Assembly: GCA_037176845.1 (NCBI GenBank)
Contig: JAYKXP010000080.1
Span: 186,001-250,000, forward strand
Direction of reading: 5' to 3'
Length of the DNA: 64,000 nucleotides
DNA from: Paramarasmius palmivorus
Lineage: Eukaryota; Basidiomycota; Agaricomycetes; Agaricales; Marasmiaceae
Under the pieces are notes generated by a model. That model did no database searches. It was given only the letters and a program-made list of their open reading frames with translations, and was not told the origin of the DNA. This document shows, piece after piece, positions 35,951 through 47,309 of the stretch (the first letter of the stretch is position 1; the number at the start of each line of letters is the position of its first letter). A program made the translations under genes and the position numbers.

Positions 35951-38574
35951 ATGGCAAACCGACCTTCAAGGTCTTCGAGCATTCCAATTCCACGGAATAA
36001 TCCATCGACTTCACCCTCGTCTGCAAGGAACATTGAATCGGTCATTTCTATCCCACTCAGGACTCGTCTTCCAAGTTCCCAAGGACTTTCACAGCGACCT
36101 ATCTCAACTCTCGAGACAGAACATCGAGGCCTAGGAATCCACCATGCAGTACCGGGGAGCTCAAACAGTCCAGTCAGCTTTGGTCCCACACTGCGGGGTC
36201 CAATGCGGTCTTCCACTCAGCCCGTTCCAATAGTAACCAGAAATACCCCTCGGACTGTATCATCTTCTTTCGAGCCCCGTGTAGTTCATGCAGATTCGTC
36301 AAGGAGCTTTGACCCCACATGCACATCCCCAACAGCATCGTCTACCAGCACGAGACGACCTAGTATCGGTAGTTTCCGTGCATCAAATGTTCAAAAGAGC
36401 ACTCCAATACCTCCTACCAATCCTTGGGTAGTACCGACCACCTTATTCTTGAAGCCGTCGTACCTGGAGCACTCTGCCTTCAGACATCTGCTTCAGTCAG
36501 ATGCTTCCTCGTCTTCGTTGCCAAGCCGAAAAGAAGAGGTGGATTCTCGCATCCCATACTCTGGGGCAATGTCACCACCGTCGGACAGTGACGATGATAG
36601 CGCCTTTAGCCCTCCACCACCATCTCGCGACGTACCAGCAGCCTCTACTGCGTCGGTCATTTCACACGACCAAGTTTTGAAACTGCCTACACGATGGAGT
36701 GATCAATATCACCACCAGGCACTTAGCTTGTCCAATGATGGTCGGGAATTGGAATACCAAGGTTTGCGATACTTGTGAAATTGTACTATTGAAGGGCTGA
36801 AATAAGTCTGTTTACAGGCGTAGGCGGTTCAGAAAGAGACGGCGCAGCTGCAGCTCGTTCCACGGAGCCTATACCCCCAGCATGCGGTATTTATTATTAT
36901 GAAGTCGAGATCCGGAGTAAGGGCCCGAAAGCGTTAGTGCCTTGTTCTGCATTCGTCTGCCCTGTCTCAGTGATACTCTTCGATCATTAGGCATATCAGT
37001 GTTGGGTACGTTTCAACACCCGGTTTCCAATCATAAATCTCATCCTCCTTCAGCTTTGCAGGACCTTCTGTACGAACTAGATGTCTTCCGGGGTGGGAGC
37101 CTAATTCTTGGGGCTACCATGGTGACGATGGCCGATCGTTTGCTGAGGAAAAGACCGGTAGTTCATATGGGCCCACATTTGGTCGTAAGTTTGACATTGT
37201 TTCGTGTTGAGTATGTCCTGACACTGGTCATAGTTGGAGATGTTATAGGATGCGGGATCGATTTCAGTACTCACCGGGCGTTCTACACAAAAAACGGAAA
37301 TCTCCTTGGTATGGCGTGATCTTTGTTGTACTACTCGACAATTTACATTTTTCTCAGGCCCTGTGTTTGAAAACGTCGGAAGGGGGATCGCATTATTTCC
37401 TTCAGTTGGATTACAACATCCTACTGAATCTGTCAGAGTGAACTTTGGGCACGAACCGTTCAAATTCGATATCGACTACCACGTTCAGCAACAACGGAAT
37501 CAGACATGGGCCAATCTCATGTTGGAACCCATTCATACTGGTATATTTTCACAGTCAAAGTCCTCGCCAGCCAGCGATGAAACATCTACTGCTACCTCCG
37601 AAGCAGATGTCAAACGAGAACTCAACAAGCTCGTTCTGTCGTATTTGGCCCATCATGGTTATGTCAAAACGGCAATGGCATTCCAGAAGCAGTCCGAAGC
37701 CATCAGTACTGCGGCGGCCACCGCGATGACCTCTACGACAGCGATCGGGGATCAGGATATCGATATGGCGGATGCACCTGCGCCTGCGCCGTCGTTGTTA
37801 GATCACGGATTCGGGGCTGATATTGAACTGCGGACGAGAGTAGTCAATTCCGTCCTGGAGCGAGATATTGATTTGGCGCTGTCTGAGACGCGGGAGCATT
37901 ATCCCGCAGTTTTGGGCGAGAAGGGGCTAATGATGTTCAAGCTCCGGTGTCGCAAATTCGTAGAGCTGATTCTGGATGCTGCAGAACTGAAAAAGAAGAT
38001 GGACATGGTTGATGTGACGGGACACGGTGGGGCGAGCGGCATGGATGGAGAAGTTGACGGAATGGGTATGGAGGTGGATGACGATGCGCGTGTGCATACC
38101 ATTTCATCACCTGCGGTGAACGGCTCGGATGGTGCCACGGCTAGACGACCAAGTTCTACAGCGCGATATGAAGCTGCTTTGAACGAGGCTATTGCCTATG
38201 GGCAAACGCTTCAAAACGAGTACAAGTCGGACCCTCGGCCTGAAGTCAAATCCATCTTCAAGCAGACATTCAGCATAGTGGCTTATGAGGATCCTTCAGC
38301 AGTTGGGGGTACAGTCGCAGAGGTAGTGGGGCATGAGGCCAGGGTTCAGCTGGCCAACGAACTGAACCAAGAAATATTGAGTAAGACGTTTCTTTAGTCT
38401 GACCTTGACATGCCACTGATAATCGCTCTCTATCCAGGATCACAAGGACGGCCGACACATCCTACATTAGAAACGATGTACAGGTGGACCTCGGCTTGTC
38501 TGCTTCAGTTAGGATTGTCTGGGGTGGGCGCAGCCGCGTTTGCAGACATGGAAAAGGAGCTGCTGGATGCGTGA
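35951..38574 (+). CDS. GID/CTLH E3 ligase subunit (GID1/Vid30, RanBPM type)
   Basis: Exons 35951-36761, 36818-36932, 36991-37005, 37054-37181, 37234-37308, 37358-38380, 38438-38574; 767 residues. Order: disordered Ser/Pro N-terminus (about 1-250), SPRY domain (GIYYYEVEI, HISVGFAGP, WGYHGDDGRSF, VGDVIGCGIDF, AFYTKNGNLLG), LisH (VKRELNKLVLSYLAHHGYVK), CTLH (RTRVVNSVLERDIDLALSET) and CRA segments to the end. RanBPM/GID1 is the scaffold that holds substrate receptors in the GID E3 ligase, which degrades gluconeogenic enzymes in yeast. The 15-nt exon encodes part of HISVG and is needed for the SPRY strand. Confidence 0.92.
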
Positions 38575-38934
38575 TGGACCATAGTTGTTAATTTGTAACA
38601 TGTAAACGTGGATCTGTGTCGGAAGGTTATACGGTTATTTAACCAAGAATGTAGTATTTTAATGTAAATTTGAACTGTCAAACCTCACTCTGAATTGTAT
38701 CGGATGGGTGTATAGCTGTCCGAGAGCCTCGCACTGCCCGGAGAGGTCCTCACAGGTCTTGATCATGACTGGATTCTAGCAGTATTCTGGCCATCAGCTC
38801 GAGGCTCTGAGTAAAAATTGAACGCTGATTGGCTGGAAAAAGAGGGAGCCAAACAAACAATGACCCAACTTGACAAATCCGGTTCTTACTCAAATACTCT
38901 CATCTCACTAATTCTGGTGGTACACCAGTTCATC
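38575..38934. other. Intergenic region
   Basis: 360 bp between GID1 and the ISA gene. An open frame in phase with ISA extends back to 38818, but that start would precede and spoil the targeting peptide. Confidence 0.35.
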
Positions 38935-39647
38935 ATGCCTTCCTCCCTCGTAAATCTCTCCAGACTGCATCATGCTGCTCGATATTCAGCTCTTCCTTTT
39001 CTTTATCCTTGCTCACCAGTCTCCTCTGTACCAGTCAGGCGAGCCATGATGTCAGCTCTTCGGACTGAGCAGGACCGCGAACAACCTCCGCTCACTGAAT
39101 CACCTGTCGTTATACCTTCGGCTGCTTCATTATCGTCAGATGCTGCTTCACCACAAACGGCCGCACGACCGCCACCAGCACCAAAGGCAGAGAGACCTCG
39201 TCCTCAAATCAAGGCAAAGAAAGCGGCGTTAACAATCGTACGTGCTTCTCGGCTACCCCAGGACTTTATGCTTATACATCAGAATCAGACCCCAGAGGCT
39301 GTCTTGCGTCTCCAAGCATTGGAAAGAGGTCCGACACAGCAACTGCTCCGGATCGGTGTCAGAAACAAGGGTTGCGCCGGGCTGTCGTACCACCTAGAAT
39401 ACGTGGACAAACCTGGAAAGTTTGACGAGGTTGTGGAGCAAGATGGTGTCAGGGTTGTCATAGACAGCAAGGCGCTTTTCTCAATAATTGGTAGTGAAAT
39501 GGATTGGAAGGAAGATGCATTAAGGTACGTTTCTCCGTACTATAATTAATGCTTTGCTCACTGAATCACTGCAGCTCAAAGTTCGCTTTCAAGAATCCTA
39601 ATATCAAGGACGCCTGCGGTTGCGGGGAGTCATTTACTGTATCATGA
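38935..39647 (+). CDS. Mitochondrial iron-sulfur assembly protein, ISA1-like (A-type carrier)
   Basis: Exons 38935-39524 and 39575-39647; 220 residues. The start at 38935 gives MPSSLVNLSRLHHAARYSAL, a typical mitochondrial targeting sequence; an in-frame ATG at 38818 lies farther out and is not favoured. After a Pro/Ala/Lys-rich linker comes the A-type carrier fold with all three cluster cysteines: NKGCAGLSYHLEY and DACGCGESF near the end. The family helps build [4Fe-4S] clusters in mitochondria. The linker of about 60 residues is longer than usual. Confidence 0.92.
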
Positions 39648-40199
39648 GCAACGAGGAACCGTCTTGACCCTACTAGAGTCTACACCAGCACCACACCATG
39701 TATCGATATATCTTATTTACATACTTGGACACAACACCACTTTCATCGTAATAAATGCATTCAAGTCAACGCTATGATCACATTATGGAGCTGCGCCAGC
39801 CAAATACATGGACTCGAGCAATCACATTTATACGCCAACATGGGTCGCGTCATTTACCTGGACCAAAGTACTCTCATCGCTCCAATATTCATTCGTTCAA
39901 GCAAGGACGTTTCAATTCATCATCATCAAGGCCATGTACAATGCGTATAAGGTAGGAATAAGGTACACGATAGCGAAGGCAGACAATTCAAATAGAATGA
40001 TATCGTTCTGGAAATATCGTATCATAAAAAAATCCATTGTCCGCTTGTGCGCATGCGAATAGTCGTTAAAACGGGAAATAAGTGGGGTAGAGTTCTATGG
40101 ATACAATTGGGTTTGGTGGGGATCCTCATTGAGGACGGGGTATGAAAAGTTTTGGGGGTATATGAAGAGAGGGGATACAAGGGAAGTCGGATATTGGGC
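39648..40199. other. Intergenic, convergent 3' regions
   Basis: 550 bp between the ISA gene and the DUF6699-type gene. Short frames only. Confidence 0.35.
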
Positions 40200-40829
40200 T
40201 CATGCGCAATGTAGCGTCCAGACATCAGGACCACTACCTGTAGAGGTGAGACCCATGAACATCGCCCGTCCTAGAAGAAGGTCCACCTTCTTCGCACCCT
40301 TGGCCTTCTCTAACTGATACCCCGCAGGATGTGTGTACCGGGTATACCGGCGTTTATAAGACGCGTCGATCTGAAGACGCTGTTGGTTATTATAGCGGTT
40401 ATATTCCGCTGGCGTGATGGATTGACGGAGGGTGCGATATATTCCGTCAAGAACATCGCCCACTGTAACATATGGCGCGGACTCAGCCTTGACCTGAACT
40501 GTGCAGTTTCCAAGTTCAGGAATGATGATGGTGATGAATGGTAATGGAGGCTGAGTTGCAGATTGGACAAATACGCCGGGGTTGTGCTTCGCCAGTCCCT
40601 TTGCATCGGGAACCAATGTCATATCCCAGTAAAGATGAGGTTGTGCACTGTAACCTAATGCGGGATTTATCTGAGTAGGTACCGCAGGTAGTGGCTGGTA
40701 GACATATGGTCCTGAGGTATGTTGAGGTGGGGTAAGAGGCCCTGGTGATGATGGGAGGGATGAGATGGAAGATGGTGGTGAAGGGGTAGCAGGGCTAGCC
40801 CAGTGAACATGCTTGTTCAAGCCTGGCAT
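40200..40829 (-). CDS. DUF6699-type protein of basidiomycetes
   Basis: Single exon, 209 residues. The N-terminal third is Pro/Ser-rich (HVHWASPATPSPPSSISSLP). The folded part has marks common in basidiomycete proteins of this type: LYWDMTLVPDAKG, PELGNCTVQVKAES, VTVGDVLDGIYRTLRQSITP, YTRYTHPAGYQLEKAKGAKK, VDLLLGRAMFMGL and DVWTLHCA. The function is unknown. The family is often expanded in mushroom-forming fungi; no role is proposed here. Confidence 0.82.
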   Translation of the reverse strand: MPGLNKHVHWASPATPSPPSSISSLPSSPGPLTPPQHTSGPYVYQPLPAVPTQINPALGYSAQPHLYWDMTLVPDAKGLAKHNPGVFVQSATQPPLPFITIIIPELGNCTVQVKAESAPYVTVGDVLDGIYRTLRQSITPAEYNRYNNQQRLQIDASYKRRYTRYTHPAGYQLEKAKGAKKVDLLLGRAMFMGLTSTGSGPDVWTLHCA

Positions 40830-41734
40830 TTCGATTAAAGGTTGCTGGTGATGGTAGATTGGGCTGCTATCGAAGGATGTGTGTGGGATCCCATGATTGT
40901 CGATAGGCCATTTTTATATGGCATATGGCACAAGAAGCTGTAAGAGAAGCATAGGAAAGTCAGTACCAAAGCGGTCAAGTATCGCCTCCGTACACGAATA
41001 ACGAGTCATAAGCTATCATCGCATGTAACAAGGAGTTCACCATCAATTCAATTGCCCCACATTTGGTAACCAATTTGGTACACCGGTTCCGTGGCAGTGT
41101 GCGGAAGCGCCCCTTGGCCATCATTTGGACGACAAGTGACCTACTACATATGTCCAGTGCCATCAACAGAGCCTAGATGTGCACTCAGACGCCCACAACT
41201 GGTGACAGGGATGAAGAGAAGCTGGTATATTGCACTCCAATCGCAGCAATGGTTGGGGAAGAATATTGTACCGTGGCGATGTTTGCGCGCTAAGAAACCT
41301 GTGTAATGTGAGCTTTGCGAATTCTAGAAACTGAGCGCTAACATGAAAATCAAGGGCGCTCTCGTATCACATGGGTGGCGAGCGCTTCGCCCGTTGATAA
41401 GTGGAGATTGACCCTATGTACACGATTCGCAGTGTATCGGGGTTGATATGTCGGTTGATGGTGCTGAGAGCACTGACGCTGCCTCTTCCAGATCCACCCT
41501 AACTACACCATTCAATGTGAGGTCATGGACTGTTCTATGAAGGCAGGAATAGACGGAAATATCGCAGTGTAGCGCTCATCCACGCAGAGCAATGCTTCTG
41601 ACGCTGAGCAGCTGCGGATTGTTCTAGAAATGCTGCGCGCGCCCCAATGATGGGGATTGCGAAATATCCTTTGCATCTTCAAGTAATGTTAACATTTATA
41701 GGTTTGGTGCATGGATAGTGCAATACTGTATAAT
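40830..41734. other. Intergenic region
   Basis: 900 bp between two minus-strand genes. It should contain the promoter of the DUF6699 gene and the 3' UTR of the BAR-SH3 gene. No gene is seen. Confidence 0.35.
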
Positions 41735-43487
41735 TTAGGTCTCCTGGACATAGTTTCCTGTAGGAAAACGTTAACACAATAAGCAGTATACGGTGTTCGA
41801 CTGACCTGGGAACACCCCTTGCTGCCCGTTCAGGCGACCCGTCCACCAATCTTCTGCGCTCCCTGTCTTTTCTACGATCTCTATCTGATCACCAACTCTG
41901 AAAGACAAATCACCCTCAGCCTGGCGAGCTCGTCAGTACCGAGCTTTGAATTCTAGGGAGCGACCGGTACACACCTGTGCGTCAAAATCGTACAGAGCAA
42001 CCACGAATTGAGGTTTCGGAGCGAGCTTGGGCTTGGGCTTAAGAGGAGGGGGCGGGGGCGGAGCTTTCTTCGCAGCGGCTGCTGCGGCGTTGATTCCAGA
42101 ACTAGATGGTGTGTAGGGAGGAGGAGGTGCCAAAGTAGAACTTGCTGATGGAGGAGGAGGAGGAGCTTTCTTGAAGCCACTACCGGCAGAAGCTGACGAT
42201 GCAATTGAAGACGATCGTCCAATGCTGCTCCCACTCCGGTTGGCTTGAACTAGTTTCGCTTCTGAGGGGATGAGTGTCTATAGGAGAGGGGAAGATGCAA
42301 AACACTTACACGTCGAAATTATCCGCTTTGTGATGTTGAGTCCTTCTATCGTACTCCAAGCATCTGTTCGCTTCTCTTCGTAATCCGAGGCAATTTGGTT
42401 TCCAGGGACATTTGATATATCGTATTTTGCTTCTTCAGCAAAACTGTTCATTTTCTCCAGGATCATGTAGAAGATGTTCAGTCTGGTGCAATGATTGAAT
42501 GTCAAGATTCGAAGCGTCTAACACCAATGGCCACGTACTGCATGTAGAAAAAAGAATGAAATAATGGGTCGATGAACTGGGTGGATAGTTGCATGAATCT
42601 GGGGAGATCATTCTTCAAGGCGGTGTTGATGTAATCGTACTCGTTGGTTGCCATTTCGAAATCTTGCTCGAGCTTGGTCAAACCGTCAATGATCGTCCTC
42701 AACGACACTACAGATGGTGGGCGCACCTTAAACAAGTTCTTCTCATCGCTCAGTGACTTGTCCTTTTTGTCTCGAAGTTTCGTCAAGGAATTGTTGAACC
42801 GATCGTAATCAGTCAGCTGGTGCGTGTCAGAAATGAGCTACAGGCGAGTACTGAACGACTGACTTTGTGACCGCGTTTCGTGATGGTTTTCCGAATCATT
42901 TTCAGTACGGATTGAAGCTCCTTCGACGGCCCAACAATGCGGCTCTCGATCAATTCCAGCTCAGGACCCACAGATGTTCGCATTTCCTCCATTGTGTTCG
43001 TATATCTTTCGACGTTGTGAACCGTGTGCGAGGCGTCAGGATGCTTGCCGAGAAGATCGTATTCACCGGCGAGGGGAGTGAAGATGGCCGCGAAATGTGT
43101 CGCAAATCCAGCGCCGGATGTGAAGAGACCTTCTCAAGTCAGTGTTCGATTCGTGCACGAGATGAAACCTATATTCACCATTCACCGCATCCGTAAAAGC
43201 TTTGGTATCCTTCAAGAGCTTTTCAACTGCAGTTTCCATCGCGGAGAAATGCCTCTCATAGTCGTCGAATTCGGGATCGTTGGACTCTTTTTACACGCCA
43301 CACAGAGGAAGAAATTCGTAAGTGAATATGGCCATCTAAAGTAGGTGTTGGGACTATCTTACTTTTCGCCATCCCGACCTTGGAAGTCACCATGAACGGC
43401 GTCCTACAGAGTTCACTTGATCCTGATGCGCGGACATTTATCCAAGGAGAATGCTTACCGTTTGATTGTCTTGGTAAAACCCTTCAT
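41735..43487 (-). CDS. BAR-SH3 protein, Rvs167/Hob1-like
   Basis: Exons 43459-43487, 43363-43403, 43179-43286, 42864-43129, 42539-42816, 42310-42482, 41975-42258, 41806-41920, 41735-41757; 438 residues. It begins [10 protein letters not shown], the family start. The BAR domain covers about residues 20-290 ([54 protein letters not shown]). Then comes a Pro/Ala-rich linker with [11 protein letters not shown] and a C-terminal SH3 ([36 protein letters not shown]). Rvs167 bends membranes and links to actin at endocytic sites. The intron 42259-42309 uses the acceptor CAGAAG, chosen because it restores phase. Last host gene before the transposon cluster, which begins 176 bp upstream of its start. 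Confidence 0.92.
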
Positions 43488-43685
43488 CCTTGACTCGGTT
43501 CACGAATATCGTCGAGAAATAAGTGAAGCTGATAATAATAATGATGACAACACATCGAGGGCAGCGCAGTACACCTAAGCGCCCGCCGGCGCACAGCATA
43601 TTTTCTCACGATCACGGAGATAGGCCCGTGTCGATTAGTCAGTACTATCATTAATGCAGCTTAAGGTTGCACACGGGTCGCAGTG

Positions 43686-43786
43686 ACACCGCGGTATTTG
43701 GACGAAGGGTATGGCGGGTAAGGGTACGGTGTTGGATTTGGTCAACACCGCCAGTACCGCGACCCTTACCCGCGGTCTCGCGGTGT
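43686..43786. repeat. Long imperfect hairpin
   Basis: Three nested pairs of arms: ACACCGCG (43686-43693) with CGCGGTGT (43779-43786), GCGGGTAAGGGT (43714-43725) with ACCCTTACCCGC (43762-43773), and CGGTGTTG (43727-43734) with CAACACCG (43743-43750). Part of the left end of the inverted-repeat element. Confidence 0.75.
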
Positions 43787-44817
43787 TTGGCGGGTCTATT
43801 ACCATATTTGGTATGCCACTATTCGGGAGGAAAACATGTGCTTTCTTCCACACTGCCATTGTTGAGCAGACGCGTCGGCATTTGAGCAACTATCTCTCTC
43901 CACATAAGCCTGCCTGCTCTGTCCTTATTTGCCATGAAATCTGCACTCTGGGAGCTGGGGACATTCAAATTTGACACCTTTTCAGCTTAAATGGGGTCTT
44001 GTTACTGGTTCTGCATGCGGAATCGAGGGATGTAGATAGGAAAGAGAAGAAATTCAGGTTCCCATAGCCTTTCAAGTCTTCGCTAGTTAAGGTGAGCACC
44101 AAGCTTGACTTGACACCACTCATTTTTGCTCACTTGGTATCTGGCTGTTTCAGATTTACATTGTACTCCATTTGTGCTAATATTGTTGTACTCAATCATA
44201 TCCTCTGCAAAATTCCTCCGTTGGTGTCTGATTCTTAAAGAAAACTCATTCAGCATCTGCTTTAATCACTATTTTGCCTTTCTCAATCATCATAGCAGCA
44301 AATTGCAACAGAAACAGACAAACAAAACATCATTTGGGCAACACTACCATGGGTATATAAGACCTAGCCCATTCACGTTGCCCCAGCAGAATGGTGCCTC
44401 TCTCTAATCATGGGAAAGCACCAATAAACTAACAATAATAGCGACAATGCCTCCCAGCTATCCAACACATTGATCACCTCTTCCGTTGTTCAGTTATCAA
44501 TGGTGCTCTCAAGTCTGGGTGCAAAGTAGTCAAGGCTGCTCGTGCAATGGGTGAGGAAGTGTTAAAAGTACTGAACAAACCAAGATGTGTTGCATACACA
44601 GCTGATACCTATGTTTGACTTATGTTGATATCACTAGCAGAACACACTGAGACCAACAGCAACAAAACGAATGAAACATGTACCACTGGCAAGACCCATA
44701 AGGCCTATCAATCAGTTACATTGATGTTCAAAATATGTAGGTTTGGGTCAGATACCCATGTGGTAATACTGTACATTCAGACCTGCGGGTTTCTAGTGAC
44801 ACTGTGGTATTTGGCGG
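43787..44817. other. Interior of the inverted-repeat element, no gene
   Basis: AT-rich DNA with short frames only. No transposase remnant was recognised. Confidence 0.4.
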
Positions 44818-45506
44818 TGATACACCTGACTTTTAATACCTTTTATTTGAACGCATTATTGCACTTTTATATTCTATTATGCTATGATTCGGACTCTGAA
44901 GGACTAGTATGAGCCCTGCATAGCTAGTCAAAGTCAAGGACTTGTCAGACGCACTTATATTAGCAGGTATATGGTTACATGGTATGCCTCACATGGGTAT
45001 CTGGCCACTGCTATAGCTTATATTAGTGGTTCTGTCAATGCAGACCCTTTCCTGAAAACTGTAGGGAGCTGTACTATGTTGGATCACAACTGGTACACCG
45101 TCTGTGCATGGTATAAGACATATCAAAGGGACTATTGGCTTTTAAACACTTTTAATACTTCTTTATGACCAACCAAAGAGATGAGTGGGTTCAAGGGAAC
45201 AATCCAAGTTGATGTAGGAGACGGCTTCATCACCAGATATAATCCGAGAGCTTATGGAAGGCACTTGCCGAGTCTAGAATTGTTGGCCATAGTTGTTCCT
45301 ATTGATCAGACACAGAGGCAAAGCTGTAGAACTGTGACACATATGGTTGTCATGGTATGGAGGCTGATATAGAAGATAAACTGCATATAGAAGTGTTCCT
45401 TGTAGACGTGGAGACTTGTAAAAGATATGCCAGGTCCAGAACATGGATGACTGAGCATTCCAGTGTGTGGAGAAGTTGGAAATGACTCTCATTGGTGGAA
45501 AAGCGC

Positions 45507-47309
45507 TGTGAGGCTTATAAAACGCTTGCGAACGAGCAAAATAATATGCCAAGTTGTGCGAGCGGGGTTCGACGTTGTCAAAGGATCCGTACAATCGACA
45601 CAAGAAATCAACTAGCACACTAGTTGAACGTCTACAAATCACTAGGACACAAGGGAAGTGTACGAGCGATGAATGAAACAATGTAATATGATAATATAGT
45701 CTCGATATGATCAAGACAACGCGAGCCAACCTATAAACCTATCTATAACTATTCCTATACGTTCCTATGACGCAAAATAACCTATCGAACCCAACAAGGG
45801 TAAAGACCTATTGTTCCTATGAAGGCTATGGTTACACTAGTCGAACTAGCACGACAACCAAAGGCACTGATTACACTAGTCGAACTAGCACGACAATCAG
45901 GCCACCTATAAGCTAGTGGGGCTCCACACTAAGCTTTAACAATCACTGGTGGGGCTCCACACCAAGTGAAAAGGGATCTAGTGGGGCTCCACACTAGTCC
46001 TGAAACAATCAATCCTATCCAAAGAGTCTAGATGAACTAGCTCTGTCCTATGGGTATCTCAAAGTTCTAAATTTCACGACTCTAGTTCAATATAGAGAAG
46101 GGCTTTTCAAGGTTTTATTTTCTAAGTTATTTTCTAAGCACACATCGCCTCTATGGTCAACAATAGAAGACAAGAACTCTGCTATTGGTGCACTAGGGCT
46201 ACATATATAGCGGGGTAATTGCTTGAGAGCTTCCTAGGGGAAACCCTGCTGCTTATATACCCGCGAGCGTACATATTTTACATATAAGTGAAAGTGGACA
46301 CGATAAAGTAATAGTAACTATGCAAGAAACAAGAACGAGGAGAGGATTCTGTCCATATGAAGTAAGTATCTACCAGAAAAGGAAGGTTTGGATATATATT
46401 GGTCGGAATTTGACATTATTTTGCAGGACTGATAGTCATATTACTTTTTGGTTGCTAGGAAGTGGCGCGCGGAGGCGCTGTTCCGCATGGTGCGTTTCGG
46501 ATATCGGTGCTAGGACATAGTTATTCCGCTCGGAACTTGCTAGGAGTCCGATCTAGACCGAAACACTTCAGATTCGTATCTGAGGAAGGTAGGCTCCATG
46601 CCCTTGTAGTTCTATATTATATTTTCCATGTCCTAGGACAGTCCTGGCACAGAATCCTATCTGTTTCCTTGTTATAGGACTATATGTCCCTCACTAGTGT
46701 CTGTACTAGCAGTAGGAATCCCAACTCGAAGCTCGAGGGATATTCCGATCGATATAGAAAGCTGTTAAGCCTCCATATGGTCCTCGTATCGATGACCTGG
46801 TTACTCGGACATTTCTAATCCTGGTAACTCTGCTCTCGAAGGTGACTCGCACCTCCAGCTTCTACCGTATTTGGTATATAGCTCTGATTCGTCCCCTAGG
46901 GTCCTTCTACGCTGTGGTAGTTGGTCCTTGTTCACTATCACACCTCATATGTCCCATAGCGCGAGTGTAGTGTAGCCATATGACCTACTAGGAAGTCTAC
47001 CATGTACAGTAGCATGTCCTCGTAAGGTTCCAGCCTGGTAATAGAGTGTAGGTACGGTCTACAGGTTTCGACGCGTATCCTAGCGCAATCATATAGGGCT
47101 AACGACGACATCAACGTCTATGCGCGCGCAGCTAGTATTCACTACGCAGTGCATGCCTATCTTATTCTTTGTCATATGCGCACTACTAGGTTCCTAGTAG
47201 TGCTACCAAGTCCATATAGTACTTAGTATGATGTACTAGTGCGATTCTGAACACAACAATTAGTGTCAAAATGACTGTTTTTCAGCGATTTCGTTCTGGT
47301 ACCCTCACA
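45507..47309. mobile_element. 1.8-kb TG...CA element (solo-LTR-like) nested in copy 1
   Basis: Begins TGTGAGG and ends CCTCACA, with GCGC on both sides (45503-45506 and 47310-47313). Copy 2 of the host element lacks these 1.8 kb at the same place (near 58255), which proves insertion. The ends and the 4-bp duplication suit a solo LTR. No protein is encoded. Confidence 0.75.
45832..45997. repeat. Short tandem repeats inside the TG...CA element
   Basis: A 26-bp unit (begins TTACACTAGTCGAACTAG) occurs at 45832-45857 and 45871-45896. It is followed by three copies of a unit with the core GTGGGGCTCCACAC between about 45915 and 45995. Such repeats are common in U3 regions. Confidence 0.7.

Noticed and set aside
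38818..38934. Upstream in-frame ATG of the ISA gene
   Set aside because: It would put 39 hydrophilic residues before an otherwise typical mitochondrial targeting peptide.
45832..45997. CRISPR-like spaced repeats
   Set aside because: Only two and three imperfect units inside a retroelement LTR of a eukaryote.
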